Below are positions 12,201-25,900 of a DNA stretch of 64,000 nt, in pieces. The position numbers were made by a program, and so were the translations under genes. Position 1 is the stretch's first letter, and each line of letters begins with the position of its first letter. The notes under the pieces are model-generated. The model saw only the letters and a program-made list of their open reading frames with translations, had not been told where the DNA came from and searched no databases. Origin of the DNA: Anisus vortex. Lineage: Eukaryota > Mollusca > Gastropoda > Planorbidae. The stretch spans positions 6,278,011-6,342,010 of the forward strand of contig OX421495.1 in assembly GCA_949126835.1 (NCBI GenBank). The letters are read 5' to 3'.

Positions 12201-15200
12201 GGATTATGCTGTAATCTACTTTGTACATGAGCTGTATTTTATAAATTCCCGTGATCTGCAAACAGTATTGACTAAATGCATTGGTACATATTATTATGGG
12301 ACACGGAGGTCTAGCTGTCGTTCCAAACGTCCTGGGTTCAAATCCAAGTTACTGCTAGTTTTTTTTTGCTTCTCGGATCTAGAGAACTCGTGAAGGACGT
12401 GACCTCTCCATACATGACAAACACCTGAAGTACAAGAGAAAGAAGTATAATATAATTTATGACATGAACCTCGATACAAATGTCTAGGACGGAATCTACT
12501 GAGACATTCAAACTCGGCGGAGAGCTCGCGTAGTTGAACTCTGTGTTCAAAGATCAGCGAATTTTTGCCTTGAAATTTCAGGTTCGGATTATGCTGTAAT
12601 CTACTTTGTAAATGCGCTGTATTTGATAAATTCCCGTGATCTGCAAACAGTATTGACTAAATGCATTGGTACATATTATTATGGGACACGGAGGTCTAGC
12701 TGTCGTTCCGAACGTCCTGGGTTCAAATCCAAGTTACTGCTAGTTTTTTTTTGCTTCTCGGATCTAGAGAACTCGTTGGGTATCTGACATTAGTTTTGGG
12801 GGAAAGTTAAGAGACAGCTGGGCATTGTGCTGGTCACACTATCCCCTTTGTATGCCACGACCACAGAAAACAAGTTGACGCGGTTTCACTAGCCTTATGG
12901 CCTGGGCTGGTCTAAAATGGTAAATATTTTTCTATAACTCAAGACATTTTATCAAGAGCAAACAAACACTAAATTAATATTGTAATTTAAAAAAAAATTA
13001 CATTAGGAAATTATTTTAACTTAATAAAACTATAATCAACGATATTAATATTTTTAAAGTGATGGATTATTAAACTTTTTACTGTTTCAAAAATTTACAT
13101 ATCGGTAGATTTAGATTTTAATGTTTGGCAAGTTCGTAAAGAATAATTATCACCATTAGGCCTACTATTGACAGTTTGGTATTTTGTACTCAACGTATTG
13201 GCAAAGTGTCAACTAGTCGAGGCTGCCTCACGAGGGTGATCTTTGGAGTAAATGGTGTGAGGGGAGAAGGTGGGGGAGGGCGCATCCACCATCATAAATT
13301 GGCGTAAGTTTTGGCGTTTGATTCACTTTTGACACGAACGAGTGAGGTTAATTTAGAGTTTAAAGTAAGTGCTGTCACTAGTACCAAGTAACTTCTTTCG
13401 GGGTGTCTTTTATTTGTCGACGTGAGAAAAAATATTATATTGATTATTTTTGTATCTGTCCATTGAATAAAGTGCAGGTGTGAGGCACGTGATGCGTGCG
13501 TGACCCAATATATTGATTAGCAAAATGTTTTACTCTTTCCTCGGTCCTAACTGTGTCTCTATAGTAATATGAAGAATAAGACAGTAACAATAATAACCCA
13601 GAAATAATAACAAATTATCATGAAATGACAGTAATAAAGTTGTAATATTTACACAAGAATGTTGGTCTTCCGAACTAATAGACCTGTCCTCAATTAACTT
13701 AAAAAAAGCAATTTATATTAACTGCTTGTGTAAAAAAAAGTGGCACTGCAGCAGACTTGCCACATGGAAATAACATTTCTGGCTGGAATCGGGAACTTTC
13801 GGAACGTTGACCTGCGTGGACGGGGATGGGGGATTTCCATCTCAGTTCTGGTGAATGAGAAAATGGAATTACCAAAAAGGGGTTAGTGCTTGTAATTGTA
13901 TTTATCCTAGCCTAGATTTTATGAGTGTGTGTGTGCATTTTATGAGTGTGTGTCTATAGGTGTCTATATGTGTCTGAAAGTAATTGCGTCAATGCGAAGT
14001 CAGTACGACCAATGACTTGATGCCACGCTACACCTCTCCCGCGAGCTTCATGATTTGGAAAAGGGAATTACGGAATTGCAAAAACCTGGTCCGCTTAAAA
14101 CAACAACAACAACAATAGCAACAAATGTTGTGTATCTCAGTCTCCGCCCTGAAACTATGCTGCCCACAAGCTGACACACACACACATACACAGATAGGTT
14201 ACTTACGCTGCTGCACATGAGTGTGGCACCAAGGCAGGTGAGAAGCAAGAATATTGGGCTGGCTGTTTTTATTACCTGTAAAAACATAAAAACATTTTAC
14301 ATCCTTCTCGTCTATTTTAATCCAGGGGCGTAACTTTGAAAATAGGTTGGGTCAAGGGGGCGCACGCTAATATCCTGTCCGATACCAGCCACCGCGCGGC
14401 ACGCCGATAGGCATTGGGATTCATAACTGTTACATGCTACTTAAATGCTACAAACAATTTAATAAATCACAGAGTAGATCTTATCTTATATATTACAGAC
14501 GCTCCTTCTATAAAGAAGATTATTGCGTCCTACGCTCATACGTGGTCAGAGTCTAGTCTTGCATTTTTATTAATGTTTTAAATGATGTTAAGTTACTGGT
14601 TTTCCTGGTTTGAACTGGTGTACTCAGGAGTAGTGCCGACGTACTCAGGAGTAGTGCCGACGTACTCAGGAGTAGTGCCGACGTACTCAGGAGTAGTGCC
14701 GACGTACTCAGGAGTAGTGCCGACGTACTCAGGAGTAGTGCCGACGTACTTATGAGTAGTGCCGACGTACTCAGGAGTAGTGCCGACGTAGTTATGAGTA
14801 GTGCCGACGTACTTATGAGTAGTGCCGACGTACTTATAGTGCCAACGTACTTATGATAAGTGCCGACGTACTTATGAGTAGTGCCGACGTACTTATGAGT
14901 AGTGCCGACGGACTCAGGAGTAGTACCAACGTACTTATGAGTAGTGCCGACGTACTTATAAGTAGTACCGACGTACTTATGAGTAGTGCCGACGTACTCA
15001 GGAGTAGTGCCGACGTACTTATGAGTAGTGCCGACGTACTCAGGAGTAGCGCCGACGTACTGAGGATTTGTACCGACGTACTTCACAATCGGGTTCGTCG
15101 GTACTACTCCCCAAAGTTTGTGCAAATGGTGTTCGAAATGCAAGCTGCGTGGGCAGCCATAAACAGTCATGTGTGTGGGGAACGGTCGGGTGGGCAATCA

Positions 15201-15686
15201 AATTGTAATTTTGTGTTCATGAGCGTTTTGTTTCCAGAGTAGGTTTCTTAACTAAAACTGTCACCAATTTTGCCATAAGTGTTGCATTGCTCGCCTATAA
15301 CTGATGAGATATTTTAAAATAAATTTAGTTTTTCAGAATGCAAGAGCTATTCTCAAAGGATACTTTGATAACATTTACGAAAAAATAACGTCCAATATTT
15401 TCTTAAATTATTAAAAATGTAATTAACGCCAGTAGCCAGTGAAATCTGACAAAGCAAAGAAATATGAAACAGACTATTTGTGGCTGGTTATATATTTTAA
15501 TGTTTACATTTCTCCACAAAAGAATTTGCCGATTTGCAAATTATTGTAGTTCTAAAGAAAGGTTTAGTCTTCATAATGAAGATTTCATTTAATTAGAAAA
15601 TTTTATAAATTTAATAATGATGTATGTTGTTTACATCATCACCATTGATGTATGTTTCCCTCCCTCCTCCACCTCCCCTACATCCA

Positions 15687-15749
<63 letters not shown>

Positions 15750-16821
15750 TATATAATCTAGATCAGGGGTCGGCAACCTTTTCATTATATTGTGCCAAAG
15801 TAGGATTTCTAACTCATTCAGCGTGCCATCATCCTAAATGTCAGCCTGCTCTAGCACTTAATTTTCTGTAAAAGAGACTTGATCTGTCTACATGTCGGGT
15901 CTTCCGCGTGCTATTGAAAATCCCTCTGCGTGCCAGGTTTGGCACGCGTGCCGTAGGTTGCCAAACCCTGATCTAGATCACTGTGTCTCTCTCTGTGTCT
16001 TTGTCTTTTTTCCTATGTACGTTTTAAAACATTAAAATTGATCCTTTTAACACACTATTAAAAACAACACAACAACACATTTTCACTGGTCCTTGGTTGA
16101 CATCTCTGCCCCCCCCCCCCTTATCTTCCCGGACACTCACCAACTCTTTTTTATACTTGAGTATGACGACGGAGACGATGATGCAGCCGACGATGAGGAC
16201 GCTGATGATGAAGACGTTGAAGGCCTGCACGGCGAAGTTGATCTGGTAGAGGCAGGGCGTGGCGTCCGCGCACGTGTCGCACCCGCGCGAGCACTTCAAG
16301 CACTGAAACTGATGACGTCAAAATGATTAGTTTGACAAAGTCACACTTTTCAGGTCATTACTCTCGACTCCCTTTTTTCAACCCCTCCCCCCAAACCCAT
16401 TATTAAAAAAAAATTTCTTCCCTGTTTTTCAAATTTCGATGTTGACCTTTAACCTTTTATTCCCGCGTCTTATTTTAGAATGCTCTATTTCTTTCCTTCT
16501 TTTTTTTTTTTTTTAAATTGTTTTTCCGAACATGAAATCATTAACCCATACAAGTCCCGGCTGTAGAAATGAAAGCGTCGTTATATAGAAGCCTTTTAGA
16601 GGACGTGGAAATACAAATTGTTGCTTGGCTCTAAACATAGATGATGTCATTAGTGATTGTTTTCAATTCAATCAACACTAAGAATCATTTCTAGGCGGCA
16701 CTTGTATAGGTTGGTGACATTTTCTGCATTTGCCTTTATTTATTCACAAAAAAACAATTTTTTTCCCCTCTTAATGCTGCTTGTGGTTTCTCTGTTTATA
16801 TTCATCTATCTATCTATCTAA

Positions 16822-16899
<78 letters not shown>

Positions 16900-16929
16900 C
16901 CTATCTACCTATCTATCTATATATCTATG

Positions 16930-16987
<58 letters not shown>

Positions 16988-19900
16988 CCTATCTACCTAT
17001 CTATCTATCTATCTATGTATCTATCTATCTATCTATCTATCTATCCAACTATCTATCTATCTATCTATCTATTTGTCTGTCTATATATCTAGCTATCTAT
17101 TTGTCTGTCTCTCTCGATTTGTCTCTCTTTCTCTCTCTCTTTTATTAGCATTTGGAATGCCAAAGATAATTGAATGTTAAACATGTTATCATTATTAGAA
17201 TCGGCATATTTCTCTCTGTGTGTTTGTCTTAAAAAAGATTTTAAAAATTAAAAAAAAATTGAGTTGAAAAAAACGGAAACAAATAACAAAAGCAAAGCTA
17301 CAATGTATTTATAGGTCAGTGAGTCTAGATCCATTATTAAAAGTTTCCTTCGTTTTGTAAAGGTTTAATGATTATTTGTATCCAATCCATTAATTGTTGA
17401 GTATTTGCATTTTGACCTTTTGGGGAAAAAAACAACAACTTTTTTTTTTAGCTGTTTGAGATATAAGACGTACAGTAGAATATCACACCAATGGTCTAAA
17501 ACACGTTTTTAAATTAAAATAATGAAGAACAAACAAACAAATTTAGTTAGCCAAGAGTTCAACGTTCCATTGCCATAACTTGCAAGCTTTCATCTAAAAT
17601 AACATAAACCAAATCAAACGCCTTTTATGTAGCTTCAATGTGTTGGTTGAATGAACTTTTAAATATATTATCATTGGAAATATTGATATAATATATTTAT
17701 ATCTAGCACACAAACAACTTACTTGACCAGCCGACATGCTGCTATTGGATGATTTGAAAAAAGCCTCGATTTCAACTCCCCGGAAGGCTTTCAGCACAGC
17801 AGACGTGTTCGGGAAGTAGAAGCCATCTTGGCATTTGCACAAGTAGGAGCCGGCTCTGAATCCTAGATTCAAAGGCGTGCACTAATGACGAGACAAGGTT
17901 GGTACACTGTTAATATTATATCTTTTATTTATCAATCCACACTTACATTAGGGATAAGATCTCGGGTACCGCTTCTACTTTATGTTGCCATATAGACAGA
18001 CAATATCCCTATCAACCTTCCTCTCAAAGGCGCATGCAAGAGGATTTGTTGGGGAGGGAGCACATTTTTAGTTTCAAATTATTGAATCTTAGCACAATGA
18101 CATTTTTTTTATATTGCATAGAATGGCTATCCACGAACACAAATATAAAAATAAATTACTTATCTCAAGATATAGTAGATAGACGTTGAGTGCATTTTAG
18201 AAGATTGAAAATGTTAGTATTAGTATTTTGACAAAATTTAGCAAAATCCCCCCCCCCCTCCTCCGCGAGTCGCCCATGCTTCGGCTGTGGATTTGGAGCC
18301 CATGACGGTCACTTCTCCTCGTCAAATCTTGCACTCAACCCATAAGGCCAAGAGAATGACCCAGGCTTAGTTTATACAAAGAGGATGGACCGCTTGCTCT
18401 AGTTTTAGAGCTTTTATGTTCTTCTTCCGTGCGCATCCAATAACGCTGTCTTAAATGACTTCTACGCTCCTACTTTTGCCTAAATGATTCCGCTGTATAC
18501 AACTTTCGATTTTTAAATTTTTCCATGAAAAAGTCATAGCGATTAAATAAAACGGAAGTGTACAGTACAAAAAGGGAATCGGGAATACCGAAAAGAAGTT
18601 ATTCGAGTCATCAAATAGCAAAAATATTAAAGCAAGCGGTCTATCTTATTATAGTCTTTGGTTTATAGAAGTATGAAATATTTCAGAAAGATTGTTTATT
18701 TGTTAACTGTGTGTGACTAGACTATACTGACCACGGTGGTCGGCTGGCAGCTGTGTGTGCCACGGAAGATGTCCAGGGCCTTCGCGGCCTCGTTCTTGTC
18801 CAGGTCGCACTGATTGATGTCTATGTTGGTCAGCTCGATGTCAATTGTGGCGACGCCCCTGAAAATACAACAAGGCAACGTGAAATCTTACATTCAGCTC
18901 TCTTTAAAATCATAATAATTGTTTGTTAAACTCTCAGTTGTAGTCTCTCAGTGCCAATATTGACTGACAGACACAGAAAACAACAACAACACAGAAACAA
19001 CAACAAATAAAGATATATTAAAAAGAACAAGAATTTGTTTTTGTTTTCAAAGATATTTTCGTACAGATAGAAATCACGAATATTATCAAGTTTTTAGAAA
19101 GAATAACTGATACTATTCTGTGTATTATTACACAGACCGTTGTGGAGTACAACTTGTGATAATTAATAACATTGTTTTTAATAAGCGAGCAAAAAATAAA
19201 AGAGTAAAATTCCATAAAAATTGTTTTGTTAATATTTCTGACTCAACTCTGTCAGAATCAGTTCACTGTGCACCGCTGGCCTAAAGACAAATGAACTCAA
19301 CAAGATGGCTATAATTAAATTCACGGGAGGTAAATCCTCACACAATTACTGCCCTTTTAATTCTATATAATATTTATTATTAGTTTTTTGTTTTTTAATT
19401 ACCAAAGGAACATATTGGATTTCATTTTAACGTTTCAATTCACCACAATGAAAGTTTACAAGAAAAGGTTGATAAATCATAACAAATATTTTTTAAAGTT
19501 TAAATTGGACTTTTCCCATTGATTGCTGATTTCAAGCGGAATGAAGATGGACCGCTTGCTTTGATATTATTATGTTTGCTATTTGATACTTTGAAACACG
19601 TAGTTTCGGAATTTACGATCGCACCAAGTCCTCTAGACTTCCGATTTAGTAATTCGCTTTGATTTTCTCAATGGAAAATTAAGATTAAAATCGAAAGTTG
19701 TATACAGCAGAAACCTTTAATGCAATCGTAGGAGCGTAGAAGTCATTTAAAACAGCCTTATTGGTTGCTGTGGCGTTTTGGGACAAGATTAACACCACAC
19801 GAACTAAGAAAGGTTTTTAAATGTAATCCGCTCTTATAAGATACTATAATCATCTCATGTGTACGTACAAACCACTGACACGATGTGCCACTATTGAATG

Positions 19901-22900
19901 TCTGATTGGAGTAAGAATGTGTCTTTCCTTTCTATCTCATATATTATTTAACATTAAAGTATTTAGCTTTGCATTGAATTTTATTTACATATATGTATAC
20001 GTTCTGCATGCTTATCAGTATATTACTTATTGTTATACGATTAGTCATTGATATTAGTTCCCATTCATGTCTATTATAAATGTTGTAGCACGTGTGTGTT
20101 CCTCCCCCTCCCCGCCCCACGCCTTCGGAACAAGGCCAGGGTCATACCTGACGCAACCAAGCTAATCCCCCCCCCACCCCACAGTCTCTTCGACCAGATC
20201 ACAGGAAATTCACATCTCAATGACGGTTCTTCCCCTGGTCAGAGAATAGGGAACTTGGAATCTTTGATGCAGGACCCCGACGGACAAGAGAGAAAACTCT
20301 GACCAACAACACAGGGCCTTTGAAGTTTCCCTACCGCCGCGTCTTCCCCCCCCCGCACCCCTCCCCACTACCGTTTGGTACTTATTTTCACATGCCAATC
20401 AATCGAATGTTGAATTGAAGAGACATGTTGACCAATCGGATACGCTATCTACGGGTCAATCTTACCCTTGCCCCTCCCCCCTCATTACAATCACGTGGGG
20501 AGTTGCAACCTAACTTGTTGTTTAACATGTAATGTAAGTTACTTTTAGGTCAGTCTGGCTTAAGGAGTCTCGAGGGTTGGATGCCCCGAGCTCCAATAGC
20601 ACCAAGCGGTGCTACAGTCTGTTGTAGAGTTCTTGTTAGGACTATCTGCTACACATAATTTAAGCCTATGATTAAATGTACACTCTTTATCACTTGTATT
20701 TGGATTGTATGAATTATGTGCTCACGTCATTAATGATTGAATACGGACTTTCACGTGAATAAAATATTCGTTGTTACAATACGCCTTGCTTATCGATTGA
20801 TAGAATACCTGTTTGTGTGACGTCCAGTGACAGTGTCAATTAGTTAACAGTTTAACTCAACCTACGTATTAACGAGCCAAAACGAAACCTGGATATAAAT
20901 TTGTCTTAGAATCACATAGGAATCATCAGCACTTCGGGACCACATACCACCTAGATAACCTGCCATTTTCACCCCTCCCCATCACCTGTGTACCTGCTGA
21001 GTTATCCACTAAGTCTGCACTGATAGCCTACACGCTAATTGCAGGCTCGGTGACAGAATCTTAGACCAGCACGCCACACCTGTGGGCTCGTGCCGGGATT
21101 AGTTTCGCTTGACGTACATGGATAAGTACTCACGCTCAACATTGAACTCTGTGCTATGATATTCTTCACGTGATGAAAGACTGGGGGCTTAAGGTTTCAT
21201 CAGGTGAGCGAACTGTGTTATTTGACTCCACTGCAAACACTCATCTATCATCGTAGAATTATACGTCAACTCATGTTTCTGCCAATGCTATACGCTCGAA
21301 ATATATCGCCTTGCCTGTTCGGATTATTTGCTGTATTACGTTTATTTGTCGGCTTCACGCCACAATAACAAAATCGCCACTCGTGTTTGGATAACTTGCT
21401 CTATTATGTTAGATGTCGGCCAGAGCGCCACCAATAACAAAGTCGTTTCCTGCTCGGATTAGCTCCTGTACAACTCTGTACACTGTATATGCTTGCCGAA
21501 TGCCGATAGTCAATAGGCATATCGACATTTCTGCTTGGGATTAGCTCATGCGTAACGAAATTATTTGCCAGATCGCATAACTATGTCCGCCAAATACTGT
21601 GAACCAGTACCCGCCCTGAGAAACACTGAAAATATTCGCGCCCACCGGGCCTCAATCCAGCCTGAAATCTTCAACATTGCATATAATGTTCGCCCATTCA
21701 GCGATAATTCTTGGATACTTACAGCCAATTTCGCACTGGATTAAACTGTCATGTGCAGTACGTTTCCTGGAAGCTGACATTATTGCCTTTAGATTGGAGT
21801 ATATTAACTGTTATCGGATTACCATGTGTATATATTAACTTTTGATGAACTGTGTTCCTTACACAACGCGTTGGATAATAAATGTGTTAGATTTAAAGAC
21901 TGCCTACGGGCCAATTGACTGTTCTCAAGCGCTACACGGCCGATGTCATCTGCTGTCATCTGATGTGCTAGACCCACTCTGACGTCAAGACTCAAGATCC
22001 GCGGTCTAGCGTGAAAGAGAATGAATGTGTTTAGATAAAACAGTAAGTGGCACAGATGTAGTGGTCAAATGTACGTACAGGAAGATTATTGGTAGCGAAT
22101 TAAATAATTGCTCTTTATCAGTTTTACAAATTATAAAATTGTAATAGAGAAAGTAAAATGATTTAATCTTACTCTTACACAGTAGCCAAAGAAATTGACG
22201 CCCCACTGCCAGTCCCCCCTCCCTCTCAGCCCCCCCCGACGCCAGGTAAAACTAAATCTGCCCTGGGCATCTGGTCAGCGAGACATGACGCGTGTAAGGG
22301 CCGTAACTCGCCCCCCCCCATACACACTTCTCTCCCAGCCGATAAACTGTATTGAACTGTTAAACAATGAGAAATGTAATGCTTGAGAAAAGAAGAGAAG
22401 CGAATAGTGCTACAATTAAAGTGTAGCTATGTCCTTGTTTTAGCTCTAGGGCCCAATAATTGCAAACAAACGACAACATTGATACAATTTCCTGGCCTAT
22501 CGCGCCAGAGGTGACTTGACTACCGCCTTACTCCGCCCCCCCCCCCCACTAGAAGTCACTCGCGCGTGAGAAATCAGAATCCACGTGATCAGAAACACTA
22601 GTGTTTAGGCTTGTGTTGGGGTCAGCTGCACGCGCCCACACAACGCCCGCCGCCGCCGCCCCCCCCTGAAGAACGATCACTAGACCAGTAATGCATGTAC
22701 CTACGTTAAGCAAAGGAACCCGCGCCCCACCCTCTATGACTCCGTCATAGATCCCCTCATACTTACGTTGCGATCCCAGATCCCCTCACCTGTCCGCTTT
22801 AGCGCGAGTCAGGGAGTGAACTGGTGGACCTGATAGTTCGATCAACAATTCGATCCCTATCAACCAGTTCTGGCATCCCGTCACGGAATTCCTCCAGATT

Positions 22901-25900
22901 CCGTAGAAACTACTGCCGAGGTCAATTAAGTGAATCCCGCATTTATAGCACATAGAAAGCATGAAATAAATAGATTTCTTAGCTAGTGCCTATCAATATA
23001 TGGAAAGTAAGGGCATAAGACAGTCACAGACAAACGATAAAATGAATAAACCGTGTCAATAGCTCGCAAATAAATGGGACGAACCTAGACTAAGCATTAT
23101 GCCGGAATAGATTTAAAGTACTGTAAGAAACGCTAAAGCATGCCTTTCTCCTCCGTCCATAACAGAAAAACGTAAAAATTCGCCCCGTCACCCCTTACCG
23201 CCTTGTCTCGACCTCCCCCCTCTTCCCCATAGCGATGACCACCCGCTTCGCTTCGATGGTCCAGAACTCTCATAGTGTGAATAGTAAGTGCAGTAGGCCT
23301 ACCTCTAATGGGTCAAATCTTTCATTATATGAAAGCTTTAAAACATGGCGGGGCAGGTGTGGCGTTTTGGGACAAGATTAACACCACACGAACTAAGAAA
23401 GGTTTTTAAATGTAATCCGCTCTTATAAGATACTATAATCATCTCATGTGTACGTACAAACCACTGACACGATGTGCCACTATTGAATGTCTGATTGGAG
23501 TAAGAATGTGTCTTTCCTTTCTATCTCATATATTATTTAACATTAAAGTATTTAGCTTTGCATTGAATTTTATTTACATATATGTATACGTTCTGCATGC
23601 TTATCAGTATATTACTTATTGTTATACGATTAGTCATTGATATTAGTTCCCATTCATGTCTATTATAAATGTTGTAGCACGTGTGTGTTCCTCCCCCTCC
23701 CCGCCCCACGCCTTCGGAACAAGGCCAGGGTCATACCTGACGCAACCAAGCTAATCCCCCCCCCACCCCACAGTCTCTTCGACCAGATCACAGGAAATTC
23801 ACATCTCAATGACGGTTCTTCCCCTGGTCAGAGAATAGGGAACTTGGAATCTTTGATGCAGGACCCCGACGGACAAGAGAGAAAACTCTGACCAACAACA
23901 CAGGGCCTTTGAAGTTTCCCTACCGCCGCGTCTTCCCCCCCCCCCGCACCCCTCCCCACTACCGTTTGGTACTTATTTTCACATGCCAATCAATCGAATG
24001 TTGAATTGAAGAGACATGTTGACCAATCGGATACGCTATCTACGGGTCAATCTTACCCTTGCCCCTCCCCCCTCATTACAATCACGTGGGGAGTTGCAAC
24101 CTAACTTGTTGTTTAACATGTAATGTAAGTTACTTTTAGGTCAGTCTGGCTTAAGGAGTCTCGAGGGTTGGATGCCCCGAGCTCCAATAGCACCAAGCGG
24201 TGCTACAGTCTGTTGTAGAGTTCTTGTTAGGACTATCTGCTACACATAATTTAAGCCTATGATTAAATGTACACTCTTTATCACTTGTATTTGGATTGTA
24301 TGAATTATGTGCTCACGTCATTAATGATTGAATACGGACTTTCACGTGAATAAAATATTCGTTGTTACAATACGCCTTGCTTATCGATTGATAGAATACC
24401 TGTTTGTGTGACGTCCAGTGACAGTGTCAATTAGTTAACAGTTTAACTCAACCTACGTATTAACGAGCCAAAACGAAACCTGGATATAAATTTGTCTTAG
24501 AATCACATAGGAATCATCAGCACTTCGGGACCACATACCACCTAGATAACCTGCCATTTTCACCCCTCCCCATCACCTGTGTACCTGCTGAGTTATCCAC
24601 TAAGTCTGCACTGATAGCCTACACGCTAATTGCAGGCTCGGTGACAGAATCTTAGACCAGCACGCCACAGTTGCGCACGGAATAAAAAAGAACATATTTA
24701 TAAACTCTCAAAATAGAGCAAGCGGTCCATCTTATTATAGTCTTTGTTTAAACAAACTAGGCTATCCTTCAGCAACCCTTCAAACCCACTGGCTACAGCA
24801 GTCCGGTCCTTTTTGGATACCCCCCCCGCACACACACACACTTTCCCATCACCCCCGCCCTACTGCAGATTACCAGAATTCCGTGTTGTAGAGTCTGTCC
24901 ATTTGTGACGTTTCATTTTTGTGATAACGTGGCGTCAGAAAACAAAACAAATCAATGCTATTTTCAATGTCAAGGACGTTATCAATGCACTCCAATGACG
25001 TCATCGCCGCGCATTAGCGGCAACGAACACTCGAGGTACTCTGTGGTTCATGGGCGTCCACTGGAAGAGGGAGTTGGGAGGGGGGAGATAACAAAGTGGG
25101 GGACCCCGCCACCCACCCTTTGGAAAAAGTATTTTCCATAGACATGCCATCTTTCCTTCATCTTTTGAAAAATTTGATCGCCCATGTTAGGGCTACAAGT
25201 GAATAGAAAATAACCTCCCCCTCTTCAACCCCACAAAAAAAAAAAAAAAAGAAGAAAAAACAAGAAGAAGAAAGACAGATACACTTGCAACACGGGACAG
25301 TTTTGTCCATGTACTGAAGCAACATTACACTGTCCGGTCTGAGAGGGCGCTAACGTGATTTAGGAAGTAAAGGTTTGTTTCTTTTCATTGTTGATTTAAT
25401 TTTTTAAAATGTTTTGGACGTGTTCAATAGATAGGATGATGCTGGTGGGGGGTGGGGAGGGAGAGAATGTGGTACCTACCAGCTTTGATTCAATAAAGGC
25501 ACCCAGTGTGATTGTCGAATTCCCAACGTGTATAAACGAGGTAGAGAATGTGGTACCTACCAGCTTTGATTCAATAATTGCACCCAGTGTGATTGTCGAA
25601 TTCCCAACGTGTATCAACGAGGGAGAGAATGTGGTACCTACCAGCTTTGATTCAATAAAGGCACCCAGTGTGATTGTCGAATTCCCAACGTGTATCAACG
25701 AGGGAGAGAATGTGGTACCTACCAGCTTTGATTCAATAAAGGCACCCAGTGTGATTGTCGAATTCCCAACGTGTATCAACGAGGGAGAGAATGTGGTACC
25801 TACCAGCTTTGATTCAATAATTGCACCCAGTGTGATTGTCGAATTCCCAACGTGTATCAACGAGGGAGAGAATGTGGTACCTACCAGCTTTGATTCAATA

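Larger units (their letters stand above)
19769..24669 (+). mobile_element. Young non-coding LTR retrotransposon (4.9 kb)
   Basis: The LTRs begin TGTGGCG and end CGCCACA, and GTTGC is duplicated on both sides (19764-19768, 24670-24674). The 2.28-kb interior has no gag or pol frame, so the element must have been moved by enzymes from elsewhere (LARD type). A primer-site-like stretch and a short purine tract sit at the expected places. It lies antisense to the receptor, in the intron between exons C and D. Confidence 0.95.
19541..24746 (-). mobile_element. MITE copy 3, split by the LTR element
   Basis: Parts 19541-19768 and 24675-24746 are the two halves of the same MITE family in opposite orientation to copy 1. 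Removing the LTR element and one GTTGC restores the sequence CCAATAAGGC-type junction seen in the other copies. The left outer end is degraded. Confidence 0.85.

Noticed and set aside
15298..15330. Hammerhead ribozyme core (CTGATGAG)
   Set aside because: No GAAA strand or pairing stems at suitable spacing.
16781..17148. [12 protein letters not shown] open frames
   Set aside because: Plain (TATC)n microsatellite read as protein.
19857..20302. Small ORFs repeated exactly at 23446-23891
   Set aside because: They repeat because they lie in the two LTRs; no domain or coding bias.
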